NCBI RefSeq assembly: GCF_963855985.1
Contig: NC_087095.1
Span: forward strand, 16,378,001-16,442,000
Source of the DNA: Ostrinia nubilalis
Taxonomy: Eukaryota; Arthropoda; Insecta; Lepidoptera; Crambidae
Reading direction: 5' to 3'
DNA: 64,000 bases
Part shown: positions 24,589-34,685 of the stretch, one piece after another
Layout of the letters: every line of letters begins with the position of its first letter
How positions within the stretch are numbered: position 1 is the stretch's first letter
Position numbers and translations under genes: made by a program
Notes under the pieces: generated by a model
Seen by the model: only the letters and a program-made list of their open reading frames with translations
The model's database searches: none
What the model was told of the DNA's origin: nothing

Positions 24589-24716
24589 GAGGGCGTAGTG
24601 TGAGTTTACATTAAATGTCACTAGTGAGCGCGTAACTTTAAAGAAATACAATTTTCATACATTTTTTAACGCGCTTACTAGTGAGGACTTTTGATGTAAA
24701 CTCACACCAAGCCCTC
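24589..24716. mobile_element. MITE with GAGGGC ends
   Basis: 128 bp with imperfect inverted repeats of about 48 bp per side. Each arm includes GTGTGAGTTTACAT and CACTAGT followed by AAGCGCGTTAA-like text. No confident target duplication. Confidence 0.75.
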
Positions 24717-24834
24717 AGATTTTTTTTCCAGCTCACATGAAAAAAATATTCTAGACTGCCAATTGGTAAAATCAAACAAAGGAAAATTTTCAATATATTA
24801 ATTTCAAATGACTCGATTAAGTCTAATGAATGAA

Positions 24835-24858
24835 TAGATAGATAGATAGATAGATAAA
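24835..24858. repeat. (GATA)n microsatellite
   Basis: Five GATA units followed by AAATCATTTATTTGC, an antisense LINE-tail-like context. Confidence 0.85.
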
Positions 24859-25610
24859 TCATTTATTTGCATACACTTAACACACCTGAAGAGTAAAGTT
24901 GCAGCATAACAATAGTAAGAAAAGCATAGAATACAGTAGAATACTAGTTTTATAAGCATGCATAAAACAAACAAAAGCAGTAACAAGTTGAAGAATACTT
25001 CCTGCATGATGTGTGTCGCAGCGATGCAAAAAGCAAAGAGCTCAATGTAAACACTGCCCTGAAAAGGGCAGAACACTGATTTTCAGCTCTTGCTAGGGAA
25101 TCCGCGAAGCGCACGAAAACGAAATGAACTGAATGAAATGAAACGAAATGAATAATGCAAACGAATTTTCGTAACATCAACAGTAAAACAGTTTTCCAAT
25201 CGTAAAATACCTGCAATTCGAAGTGGTGTTTTCTTTTATTTGTATTACCGTAGAGACTCAATCACCTAACCACCTACATGGGTCTCTCGGACCGCCAGTA
25301 AAAATTCTCGAAACGTCAGCGCGACTGCGATTATTGGGCCCGGCAGACCCGGCCCGAATGGGAACGGTTTGATTATACATGCAGCCTGGGGAAATAAGCC
25401 AGCGCATTTTGTACAAACCTTATCGAATTGCTCTAGTTGGGCAACAGCAGTAATGACACACTATGGCGTCTCTACAATATTAATGATTGTACTCGTATTT
25501 AGATTGGATTGATCAATATCTTTTTAGCTCCGTCGGAGCCAGAATCGGGGAAGAAAAGAAAGAATTGACTAGATACGAGAAACCGGATTGTTTTACTATG
25601 TTTTACGTTT

Positions 25611-26128
25611 CTTTGCAATGGAGGGAAGTCGAAACTTAACTTCGAACTCTTCCTATGTTCTTCTGGCCGGCCACTGCAAACTAAACAAACACAAATCAAA
25701 CATGAACATGACCGAGGAAATCCTGTGCAGATTCTGCCATACAGAAGAAGAAACGGCCATGCATGTTCTTTGCTCATGCGGCCCGCTTATGAGCAAAAGA
25801 AGTATCCATCTCGGGCGACACATCATGCACCCGGATGAGATAGCAGATATCACGCTCCAAAGAATCTGGAAATTAGTAGCCTCAACGGGACTAAGCAGTG
25901 AACTCTAAAGACAAGGGCTGCCACAATAGATCAAACCTGGTCGAGCTGGCGCAAATGAAGGCCCAAAACCAATAATAATAATGTTCTTCTGACTTATTTC
26001 GTTGCGGGTCCAATGACAGTGTAACTTTCCTCCGGGACAAACTTGACCTTCACTGGTTGGGTTTTTTAGTAGATCCTGGCTACACAGGAATTGCAGCAGT
26101 GGGAACGAGAGGTGGGAATAGTCCCGTT
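25611..26128. repeat. Dispersed repeat copy 1 (interrupted)
   Basis: CTTTGCAATGGAGGGAAGTC through to GGTGGGAATAGTCCCGTT matches 33996-34200 over about 200 bp with scattered differences and a small deletion before AGATCCTGGCTACACAGG. It is split by a LINE insertion at 25666-25980. The class of this repeat is unknown. Confidence 0.85.
25666..25980 (+). mobile_element. 5'-truncated non-LTR retrotransposon with 11-bp TSD
   Basis: A 315-bp insertion flanked by ATGTTCTTCTG (25655-25665 and 25981-25991). It ends in an (AAT)n tail. The coding remnant, 25668-25908, gives the reverse transcriptase C-terminus: G-H-C-K-L-N-K-H, then C-R-F-C-H-T-E-E-E-T-A-M-H-V-L-C as a Cys/His knuckle, ending S-S-E-L and a stop. 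This layout is typical of the C-terminal region of several LINE clades (Jockey/R1/I-like). The homologous repeat at 34040-34050 shows the empty site. A 54-bp copy of the same 3' end lies at 50746-50799. Confidence 0.9.
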
Positions 26129-26518
26129 ATGTCTTTACTAGTTTAGAGTCAAGTCGCTTTTCAGGCTTGTTTTCCTGGAAAACGTGTAATGTAAATCAAT
26201 ACTTGAAAAACATAATTTTGTTTACCAAGCTTTCTTCAATGTGCTTGCTGTTCTCTCCTGCCCACGTTTATAGGGTTGTGTAACCGTTCAACTACTCGCA
26301 TGTAATCCCTTTTATTGAGACGTGGGGACGATCTGACCTGTGGCTGGAACCGACCGCTCGAACTGTTCGACCATCTCCGACAATAGTTATATTAGCAGTT
26401 CACTAAGTTACCGAGTGAGGGTAATGAACTGGTTACTGCTTGGGAAAGCAATGTCTTTGGTTACGTGAATCGTTTGTGTCTTTGAATTCGATTTTTAAAA
26501 CTCATAAAACTCATTTAT

Positions 26519-26640
26519 TTTTGCAAATAGGCTTTTAAAAATCACTTTTACACGTCCCAGTATTAACCCTACCACTGCTTCGGGACAATAAATGGGCCAG
26601 TGCTGAGAAGAAGCAGCGCAAAAAACTCAGTCCCTATTGC
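26519..26640. repeat. Dispersed LINE/SINE-tail-like repeat, copy 1
   Basis: GCAAATAGGCTTTTAAAAAT through CTGCTTCGGGACAATAAATG to GAAGCAGCGCAAAAAACTCAG. A close copy is at 48218-48331 and a partial reverse copy at 61261-61318. It is probably the antisense 3' end of a retrotransposon. Confidence 0.7.
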
Positions 26641-27040
26641 TTTAAATTTTGAAGTTTGTCATTTGTTTTAAATGTGGATGCTGGTTATATAGATTCGCCA
26701 ATAGATGGCGTTCTTAGAACTCTAGATTGCGGTATAATAATATTTTTTCCAAAGTAGGATCGGCGGTATATAAAAAGAACACTCTGTGCCCTAAGTAATG
26801 TAATGTATCAAAGTGCTGTCAACTCAACATGATATTATTTTGGGACAAATGGATCGATAGTATAAAAATAGAGTAGTATCTATATCGTATTCAGATAAGT
26901 ATTATCTACAGCTATCAACTAACAGCTCGCACCTGTCCACTTGTCGCTGAAAAGTTAACAGTATTAACTGTCTAAGCAGTTGTATGTGTAAAACGTCCTA
27001 ATAGATTTTCCTAAATATAATCTTGTAAATCAACAAGGCG

Positions 27041-27303
27041 GGATGACAACTCCATAGAACGACTGGTCGTCCTTAGAAAAGTCGAAAGAACCCGGTCGCG
27101 TGGCAGGTCACCAATGCGCCGGACCGACCAAGTGAAATCAGCAGTGGGCGACGGCGTATGTGACTGCACCAGACAGTCTCCCAATAGAGAGAGATGGCGG
27201 GAGATCGTGCGGAGAGTTGTATCCGCTTCTACAACCGATGTGAACAACGCCTCAACGTGACCACGACCGCTCTGCCAAGAGCGTAACGAATAAGAAGAAG
27301 AAA
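27041..27303 (+). mobile_element. Non-LTR retrotransposon C-terminal relic
   Basis: The forward strand reads a plausible LINE ORF end: R-S-R-G-R-S-P-M-R-R-T-D-Q-V-K, then about 20 residues later N-R-E-R-W-R-E-I-V-R-R-V-V, and a stop at about 27259. This G-R-x-P-x-R-W-x-D ... W-R pattern is the usual end of RT proteins of RTE/CR1-like LINEs. An A-rich (AAGAAG) tail follows. It is of another family than the CATAGGACGTCC copies. Confidence 0.65.
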
Positions 27304-28719
27304 AATCAACAAGACCGGCTAACATACTTTCAATGAGCTTAAAAATTTAATATAGCATAGGTATTGAAATAATATGATTGTTGAAGTCAATGAGATGGTT
27401 GTCCTATTTCAGTAGATTTTTATCATATTTATTTACAAAACTACCTTAATTTATTGGCGCAATTAATTCCCGTAAGACCATTATATTGAATATGTTATTT
27501 TCTCGGTTCTTTCATGTTGGAATTACTCGTATAATATTGCAAGCGTAGAGAGAACAAGCATTTTTGTATCCCAAGATCTTTAACAGCAATGTTCCTTACA
27601 AAAAAGACGAACAAATAACCCATGAAGTTTATTTCGACACAGCTAGCTACCTTATCCAATTTAAAAGATACTTATCTCCTTTTAGAATCGTAAACTACTC
27701 GACTTAACTATATCTAGAGGAGATACGCATCTTAAATGTCGTCTTCAGTAATCATTACACACCATAAAATATCAAGTGATTATTTTGAAGAACCAGTTAA
27801 CTGTGATATACGTGTGTGTTGATCGGATACAAGGAAAGGGGTCGAAGTAGAGTGGCGATAATTAAGTCGTGTTAAGAAGTTTGCACATTAGCCCGACTGG
27901 TTGGGAGAGGGAGTGTCGTCATATCATAAGTTGAAGCAGATGGTCTGTGATGTTATCTGCCTAAGTTTTAAAGAGCTGACATTAAATGACTATAAAAATA
28001 ATAGAACACAAACTAGCAAAGACAATGTACCTATTTTGTTATGGAATCGATTTCGAAATGACTGACTGAATGAGCATGATAAAATAATACATATTTTATA
28101 TATGTACCTTTTTTTTCGAATCGAAAGTAATTAATATCTAATAATTTGACAGACGAAAATTTTTAGGAAAAAATATTTAATCACTTTTTGTCGGGCGTAA
28201 AAATTATTGTGATTGGGAGAGAGATTTAAATATTAAAAGCACAAGCTCTACATCATAAAATGACAAATTTCTCAAGATATTTAGTACATGAAAGCTTAGT
28301 GAAGTTACAGTCAATAAAAATAATCTCTAAGCAGTTTACTAATGTCGTCAAGTTATTACACGTGGAACTTCTGCGCTCTTTGATTCGCAATGATTGGCAT
28401 CCGACAACGTATTTGCCGTCAACGATCAATTCATATTAGCATAATAAGCGGATTATTATTTAATCATACGGGACGGAACCTTTGCGATAAACGTGATGAG
28501 TTCCTGGAATAAGGATCGTTCAGATAGTGCAGGTTTTATAAATTTTATTATAATAAATCACCGTACGGTAACCACAGGTTCATTATGGTCTAATAACGTT
28601 ATATCAACTTTTCTATGGGAAAAATTTCACTTTCGATCCGGCAATTACGTAGTAGTTAAATAATTACGTAGAAGAGATTTTTGGAAGGTTTTAAATTGCT
28701 TACCGTTACCGCTATGACT
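27304..28719. other. Spacer with no recognised feature
   Basis: AT-rich. No exon, RNA gene or structured repeat is supported. Confidence 0.45.
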
Positions 28720-28730
28720 ACAAATTTATT

Positions 28731-28846
28731 CATCATCATCATCATGTCAGCCATAGGACGTCCACTGCTGAACATAGGCCTCCCCTAATGCTTTCCACAT
28801 TGATCGATTGGTAGCGGCCTGCATCCAGCGCTTCCCTGCTACCTTC
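28731..28846 (-). mobile_element. RTE-type LINE insertion with 11-bp TSD
   Basis: A 116-bp 5'-truncated copy on the minus strand, (CAT)n tail first. Flanked by ACAAATTTATT at 28720-28730 and 28847-28857. Close in sequence to 44264-44523. Confidence 0.92.
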
Positions 28847-29007
28847 ACAAATTTATTAAAGAGGAGTTATTTTCTATCCCTAAAATAAATTAATATTTGA
28901 CTAATCAACTAAGAAGTAGCATGACAATAAGAGTGCAGGATGTATTTGCGTGTGAACTCAAATCAAATTACGATTGAAAAACTTTTCTTGAACTTGAAGA
29001 AGATTAC

Positions 29008-29283
29008 TGAATAAACCACGGATACTCTCGGCGCACTTAAGGGACTCTTATCTAGGTTTAAATAAGACGTCAATATTTAGGTGACAATTTATTGCTTGAC
29101 AAGGGTTGTCAATGGTTCACAAAGGTTGTCAAAGGTTCTCAAAGGATAACAGATGTCAAAATACTCCAGGTATATAAAGCCAGGGAAAAAAATCTGGACA
29201 CCGCGGTACAGCTTTACGCGTCTCAAAGAGCAGTGACATCTCTCGGCAAATAACACAAACAAGTTTCATGGTAGGTTTATACA
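29008..29283 (-). repeat. 3' LTR of the BEL/Pao element
   Basis: 276 bp, TG...CA. On the minus strand it carries a TATA-like CTTTATATAC (29170-29179) and then AATAAA (29088-29093), the order expected for U3-R-U5. Direct ~10-bp repeats of GGTTGTCAAA type lie at 29104-29145. A weak purine-rich stretch (TGGTGGGCGATA) immediately precedes it as the polypurine tract. Confidence 0.93.
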
Positions 29284-29437
29284 TATCGCCCACCAAGGAC
29301 CGTCCAAGGTCCTTAACAACAGGAAAATTGAACAACCCGATGAAACTTAATGCGAATGCATCGCCCACCATGAAATATGTTACGGTACACATCAACAATA
29401 AAATTAAAATAAACCATGTAAAAAACCAGTGTACCAT
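29156..29437 (-). CDS. Small hydrophobic frame at the 3' end of the BEL element (uncertain)
   Basis: A 93-codon frame starting with ATG at 29437, downstream of the integrase remnant and running about 128 bp into the 3' LTR. Residues 1-25 are strongly hydrophobic (F-F-T-W-F-I-L-I-L-L-L), suggesting a membrane segment, and another hydrophobic patch lies near residues 26-40. It could be the last piece of an env-like reading frame, known in some BEL elements, or chance. No family motif is visible. Confidence 0.25.
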   Translation of the reverse strand: MVHWFFTWFILILLLMCTVTYFMVGDAFALSFIGLFNFPVVKDLGRSLVGDMYKPTMKLVCVICREMSLLFETRKAVPRCPDFFPWLYIPGVF

Positions 29438-29501
29438 AAAATAATAAAAACATATTAAATATACTTAAAACCTTAAAACCTTAAAACTAAATAAACTAAA
29501 A

Positions 29502-29745
29502 TTATTTAGCCTTAGGAAGGAGACCAAATCGTTTACCTTGAAACTCAACAACCTTAACATCGACGTTACCGGGATGGACCACAATCACCCTGCCACTAAG
29601 CCAAGACCCGTAGCTAGTTGTCCTTCTTTACGACAACTAAATCGCCAACTTTTAGGTTGACGAATTTGCATGGTCCACCTTTGTTTTACACCTTCGCGAC
29701 GTTCCTGAAGCTGTGAGTTTTCAAATCTCCAACCAACTTTCAACA
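29502..29745 (-). pseudogene. BEL integrase C-terminal (DUF5641-like) remnant
   Basis: Read on the minus strand, 29655-29745 gives a stretch with L-Q-E-R-R and R-W. Then, in a shifted frame, L-K-V-G-D-L-V-V-V-K-K-D-N ends at a stop, and in another frame G-R-V-I-V-V-H-P-G-N-V-D-V-K-V-V precedes G-L-L-P-K and a stop at 29502-29504. These are the hallmarks of the domain at the C-terminus of BEL/Pao polyproteins. At least one frameshift breaks it, and the catalytic integrase core is missing. Confidence 0.8.
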
Positions 29746-29913
29746 TGTTCACACTAGAAAAGGATCAAGAACCGGAGATAACTGCGTTTAGGTAAGTACA
29801 CATTTTTTTTTACATTTCAACATCAGCACTAAAGTTTTCAGATTGGCATGCAACAAACTATACAACCCATAGCCTTCTGTATCTCTACTGTTGTTGAATA
29901 CCCATCGCATTTC

Positions 29914-32457
29914 TCAAGCGTATCCTTTTTTTATTTTAACTTTTCTTTTTGTTACAGGTTCTTCGTAGGTCTGCACGTCGACCTGGTAGCGGTATACATC
30001 TTCACTTTGGTTCCAGGTAACACCACCACTTTTCATTATTTTATCAGCTTTCCTTTTCAGCCCTTCTTCGTTTCCTTTTCGTTGACTTACTTTACCTTTT
30101 TCCATTGCCTTTACCAAATCTTCATTGTCAGTAGACAATTTCTGCAACACACATTCTTCTTTACCTAACGTCATATTCATTTCTCTGTAAATTTGAATCC
30201 CCTCATCGACAATTTCACAACCCATCATGAGATCGTCCACAGAAAAGTCTGACAGTATCTTCTCAGCCACCGTTGGAGAATCTTCACCGTGATCCAAATT
30301 CATGTCAACATATTCATTAGTAACCTCTGAGTATTTCTGTTTCAGATCGCCGTTCTTCAGTCTTCGTTCTAATGAATACATTCTTTTTTCAGGTATCTGC
30401 ACAGAATTCTTCACATCGGGATCTTCGTTCTTCACCGGAAGACGACGCACAATGTATCGACCAGTGTCATCTCTACGAGTAGTTCTGGTAAAGTATCCTT
30501 CACGTGTCTTTTGATCTTCTGTATATGTTCGTGCCTTTGGCAACGGAATATTATCTTCTAGCTTCCTAAATCTTTTTAGAAGATTGATTGTCTGATTATC
30601 CTCCACGCTACAATGCATCACATTTATTGTTTCAGAGGGCTTCGTGGGCGTGCTAACGACACCAGACAGAATCCACCCCAATGACGAACACTGAGCAAGT
30701 GGTGAACCAAGAGGTCCCTTGATGACTCCGTTTTGAATTACCCGGCTATATACTTCTGACCCCAACAACAAATCTACACTGTTAGAAGTATAATAGCTCG
30801 GATCCGCGAGGACAATGTCCTCAAGCTCCTTCCACTCCTCCGCTGTTATCTTTTGGTTAGACAAAAGCGAAGTGATGGATCCTAGTACGTAAGCTTTTAC
30901 TGTTACAATAAAGTTCGGATCGACCCGTGATGCTATTTTTATTTCTACCATCGACTTTGTCGTGAGCCCGTTCGTACCACCTACTCCTACTATCTGCCCT
31001 TTAGCTGGAATCTTCTTCAACCCCAATAATTGAACCATAGCCTCCGTAATAAAAGAGGATTGGGATCCTTGATCCAGTAGAGAACGAATTGTATAGGTTT
31101 GGCCGTGTTTAGATACAGTATCTACAAGTGCCGTCGCTAGCAATACCTGGCTACAATCCACAGTGCTTCTTGTAGACGTACAGGAAATAACAGCACCAAC
31201 TTTCTTGGTATCAGCCGTAGTAACCTCCCCGTTTTGGGGTTCCTGAGCAGCAATCTTGTTAGTAGGATGCAGCAGAGTGTGGTGCTTCCTCTTGCATATG
31301 CGACACTTGTATTTACTGTGGCAGAATTTGGCAGAGTGATTGTTCCCGAGACAACAATAACAAACATTGTTGGATGCCACAAATTCGCGTCGAACTTCCA
31401 CTGAACTATCTCTAAACCCCTTACACGTGCTCAATTTGTGTTCTTCCTTACAAAAGGGGCAGGCTAACGTCGCAACGTGCATAGTTTTCGTTCTATTGAT
31501 AGGCAAGCTTTTATTCGGAATCGGTTTGGACTCTGAGCTCAAAAATTCAAGGGCGCGGTATCGGTTCTTAAGAAATTCCTCGAATTGACCGTAAGTAGGT
31601 AGCTCACTAGAGTTGTTATCCATGATGCTAAATTCCCATTGCCTTTTTGACTCAGGGTCCAACTTCAACGCTACTATATAAATCACAAGCACGTCCCAAG
31701 TACCGGTATCTATACCAAGATTAGAAAGAGCAGACAAACAATCGTTTGTGGTATCCATCAACCCTTTCAAACCACTAGCCGACTCACAAGTGACATTTTT
31801 CTGGCTTAGCAGTCTTTTCAGGATGTGATGACAAATGTACCTTTTGTTGTTGTATCTCTCATCCAACAAACGCCAACATTGATCGTAATTGCTATCGGTA
31901 ATTGGGATGTTGCATAAAAGTTGCTCGGCTTCACCTTGTAAATACCCTTTCAAATAAAGTAATTTTTGTGCGTTTCCTAAAGTTTTGTTGGAATGGATTA
32001 GAGACTGGAATAAGTCTCGGAACGTGTTCCATTCCGAGTACTTGCCCGAAAAGACCGGAATATTCACCTTTGGAAGTTTGACATTAGGCGCCTGTACCGT
32101 GGGCTGGTTGGAATCATTGTTGGACGAACTTGGGATTATAACGAATTTAGTTAAACCCCCTTTCAATTTACACTTAAAATCGATATAACAATCTTCCGTT
32201 TTGTCATAGGTCTCGTTTTGCATATAGGTCGACTCGGATAATACTTTAGGTTCCGTAGTGCGCAACAATTCCCTATGACCCAACAGAAATTCATTCCACA
32301 AACCTTCAAGAAGTTCCAACCTTCCCTCCAAATACTCTTTGGTCAAACGATCTTTCGGACTTTTTTTGAAATTCGTCTTCGCTTTTTCTATCCTTGACGC
32401 AAGATCAAATTGACAGTTCTCTAACCGTTCCATCATAAATGACAGTTCAACTGACAT
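29914..32457 (-). CDS. BEL/Pao gag-protease-truncated RT polyprotein
   Basis: 847 residues from the ATG at 32457. An N-terminal helical region is followed by a DUF1759-type gag domain (about 125-270; P-V-F-S-G-x-Y-S-E-W near 134-143). Cys/His knuckles follow: C333/C336/H340/C345, C366/C369/H374/C379 and C385/C388/H392/H397. The DUF1758-type aspartic protease has L-L-D-Q-G-S with Asp462 and the downstream V-D-L-L-L-G near 561-566. The start of reverse transcriptase (L-K-R-F near 627-630, G-R-Y-I-V near 666-670) is followed only about 70 residues later by V-D-D at 740-742. In intact relatives this spacing is a few times longer, so the palm with motif A is deleted in frame. The frame stops soon after P-V-T-K-R. 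It can supply gag and perhaps protease but not polymerase. Confidence 0.93.
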   Translation of the reverse strand: MSVELSFMMERLENCQFDLASRIEKAKTNFKKSPKDRLTKEYLEGRLELLEGLWNEFLLGHRELLRTTEPKVLSESTYMQNETYDKTEDCYIDFKCKLKGGLTKFVIIPSSSNNDSNQPTVQAPNVKLPKVNIPVFSGKYSEWNTFRDLFQSLIHSNKTLGNAQKLLYLKGYLQGEAEQLLCNIPITDSNYDQCWRLLDERYNNKRYICHHILKRLLSQKNVTCESASGLKGLMDTTNDCLSALSNLGIDTGTWDVLVIYIVALKLDPESKRQWEFSIMDNNSSELPTYGQFEEFLKNRYRALEFLSSESKPIPNKSLPINRTKTMHVATLACPFCKEEHKLSTCKGFRDSSVEVRREFVASNNVCYCCLGNNHSAKFCHSKYKCRICKRKHHTLLHPTNKIAAQEPQNGEVTTADTKKVGAVISCTSTRSTVDCSQVLLATALVDTVSKHGQTYTIRSLLDQGSQSSFITEAMVQLLGLKKIPAKGQIVGVGGTNGLTTKSMVEIKIASRVDPNFIVTVKAYVLGSITSLLSNQKITAEEWKELEDIVLADPSYYTSNSVDLLLGSEVYSRVIQNGVIKGPLGSPLAQCSSLGWILSGVVSTPTKPSETINVMHCSVEDNQTINLLKRFRKLEDNIPLPKARTYTEDQKTREGYFTRTTRRDDTGRYIVRRLPVKNEDPDVKNSVQIPEKRMYSLERRLKNGDLKQKYSEVTNEYVDMNLDHGEDSPTVAEKILSDFSVDDLMMGCEIVDEGIQIYREMNMTLGKEECVLQKLSTDNEDLVKAMEKGKVSQRKGNEEGLKRKADKIMKSGGVTWNQSEDVYRYQVDVQTYEEPVTKRKVKIKKGYA

Positions 32458-32775
32458 GTAAACAAATATCCAAAAAAATGCTAAAAATTCCGAAAATTTC
32501 TAAGTGTTTGAGAAAATTAATAACTCTGACAGAAATCGGGCATAGGTTCCCCGTAGCAACCGCTTTTTCAAAATTATTCTAAGTCCTAAAATATTAATCT
32601 AAAATTTTCCTAAGTCAATGTAAACAATTAAAATTTTCTAAGTTAAACTACCAGTGTAAATAAAGTCCAAAATCCTTCAATCTTCTTCTCATTAATAAAA
32701 TGCCAAAAGAGTACTCACAGTTATATCCGTTTCACTCACACACTATCACAATAGACGGCGAACTCTTCATCCAAC

Positions 32776-32870
32776 CCGAACTTCTTCGGGTTCCGACACG
32801 AACTCCCTTCGGGCTCCGTCACGAACCCCTTAGGGCTCCAAGACGACTTCCTAGGGCTCCGACCGTATCT
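32776..32870. repeat. ~22-bp tandem repeat in the BEL leader
   Basis: Four adjacent units of 21-23 bp of the type GAACTCCCTTCGGGCTCCG, with internal complementarity (GAAC..GGGCTC), lie in the untranslated leader between primer site and gag start. They could form serial stem-loops in the genomic RNA. Confidence 0.75.
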
Positions 32871-33130
32871 CCACCAGATTGCGCCACCTCAGCGCAGCAC
32901 CACCATCATCATCTCCTGATCTTCCTCAACCAGTTGGTTGCCCTGACAGCACCACAGCTGGTACTGTCAAACTGGTGTCAGCAGCTCCTAGCTGACCCAG
33001 CTTCTTGACCTGTCCTGTTTGTGACAGCGATCCACTGTCCAGGACGTCACCCCCCTCCAAAAATGCACAAAGTGTGATCCCGGTACCTGCACCGTTACCA
33101 GTGCCCAATGGACATCAGCTTCCTGATGAT

Positions 33131-33148
33131 ATCCGGCTCGAAGGACCA
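33131..33148 (-). other. Primer-binding site, tRNA-Tyr-like
   Basis: Immediately inside the 5' LTR, minus strand, reads TGGTCCTTCGAGCCGGAT. This is the complement of ATCCGGCTCGAAGGACCA, the 3' end of animal tRNA-Tyr as I know it (18 matches including CCA). Confidence 0.85.
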
Positions 33149-33424
33149 TGAATAAACCACGGATACTCTCGGCGCACTTAAGGGACTCTTATCTAGGTTT
33201 AAATAAGACGTCAATATTTAGGTGACAATTTATTGCTTGACAAGGGTTGTCAATGGTTCACAAAGGTTGTCAAAGGTTCTCAAAGGATAACAGATGTCAA
33301 AATACTCCAGGTATATAAAGCCAGGGAAAAAAATCTGGACACCGCGGTACAGCTTTACGCGTCTCAAAGAGCAGTGACATCTCTCGGCAAATAACACAAA
33401 CAAGTTTCATGGTAGGTTTATACA
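33149..33424 (-). repeat. 5' LTR of the BEL/Pao element
   Basis: 276 bp identical to the other LTR. TATA-like text at 33311-33320 and AATAAA at 33229-33234 on the minus strand. The 3' side is flanked by ATTAC, matching 29003-29007. Confidence 0.93.
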
Positions 33425-33995
33425 ATTACTTTTAGAATAATACATTTAATTAATTTTAATGGAACTGAATTGAAAGAATCGTTAGGTCGGCTACAAAATG
33501 TATTTCTAAACGACACTTTAATTCATAAATCTCGAAAAATATTTTAAAAAAGCACCTTGTATAAAACCGACCGAAAAATTGGATAATAAGCGGAGATAAG
33601 TGTGCCCGGGCCCTTAGGCCTGCGTGTCGGGCCATTTACACAATGATCGGGTACCTATCTGAGAGGTTATGTGTTTAGCACTTTATGTGTCGGGCGAAGA
33701 CTTTATCGCGGCAATTTATTGAGTGCAATTAACACAGCTACACGGCGACATACTTGAAGGGTTAACAGTAGGGCTGCTCTGTTGAAATACAATTACATCT
33801 GTTTCTGCAATTTATTACACCGATCTTGTCGCGACAAGGAAAAATTTCCGTGCTTTTAAGCGATTTTGTTAAAAATATTATTGGCAGGTAGTTGCTAGCT
33901 GCTCATAAGATAGGCCCCCTTGATTGATATTTATTGTCCGTGGTGCATAACCTTTTCTTAAAGGTTTTAAACCTTTGTTTGTCACCTGTCATCCG

Positions 33996-34200
33996 CTTTG
34001 CAATGGAGGGAAGTCGAACCTTAATTTCGAACTCCTCCTATGTTCTTCTGATTAATTTCGTTTCGGGTCAAATGACAGTTTAACTTTCCCCCGGGACAAA
34101 CTTGACCTTCATTGGTTGGGTTTTTTGTGGCGGTCAAGCTGTAGATCCTGGCTACACAGGAGTTGCAGTGGTGGGAACGAGAGGTGGGAATAGTCCCGTT
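33996..34200. repeat. Dispersed repeat copy 2 (uninterrupted)
   Basis: Homologue of 25611-26128. It has an intact CTATGTTCTTCTGATTAATT at the place where copy 1 carries a LINE, so it documents the pre-insertion target (34040-34050). Confidence 0.85.
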
Positions 34201-34345
34201 GATTCTATGATAGACAAGGAGTAATTAATACTTTTTTTGCAATGATTGTTGTAATAATTGAGTCACAATATCAAAATTACTTTTAAAATGTCGCTTATTC
34301 GGTTTGTTACTGGTACACCCACCCTAATTATTTTATTAGTAAGTA

Positions 34346-34432
34346 CCATTCGATCAACATGGAAAGCATTGAGGGAGGCTTATGTTCAGCAGTGGATGTC
34401 CTATGGCTGAAATGATGATGATGACGATGAAT
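34346..34432 (+). mobile_element. RTE-type LINE 3' end, plus strand
   Basis: CGATCAACATGGAAAGCATT through CAGTGGATGTCCTATGGCTGA (C-terminal codons and stop) into an (ATG)n tail ending near 34432. Opposite orientation to most copies in the window. Confidence 0.85.
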
Positions 34433-34685
34433 AATTGGTAATCTTTTTCCACAGCAGTATAGTATTTTATGTACTAGCTAGCTTAATCTAGAAAACTTAA
34501 CATAGGGATGAAGATGTGATGAATGGGGGAGCGAGCTTGTTCAGAAGATGATCTTTACTCGTAGCCTGAAGGCCATTTTGATATAATTTTTAATTGGTTT
34601 GTCGTAATAAGTGCATGGTAACTAAAGATAGGTGGGTTTGAGTTGTGCCTCTACCTTTTGAATCTGAGTTTCAAATATTTACTAT

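Larger units (their letters stand above)
29008..33424 (-). mobile_element. BEL/Pao LTR retrotransposon, complete insertion, internally deleted
   Basis: A 4417-bp element on the minus strand between ATTAC duplications at 29003-29007 and 33425-33429. The two 276-bp LTRs (29008-29283 and 33149-33424) are identical by eye and have TG...CA ends. A primer-binding site follows the 5' LTR and one long frame (29914-32457) covers gag, protease and part of reverse transcriptase. RNase H and almost all of the integrase are missing; only a broken integrase C-terminal piece remains at 29502-29745. Intact BEL elements are roughly 6-7 kb, so about a third to a half is gone. The identical LTRs imply a recent insertion, which must have used proteins from an intact relative. 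Confidence 0.95.

Noticed and set aside
29848..30168. Plus-strand frame opposite the BEL polyprotein
   Set aside because: It is a shadow of the minus-strand coding frame and rich in Phe and Ser codons from antisense Lys and Glu codons.
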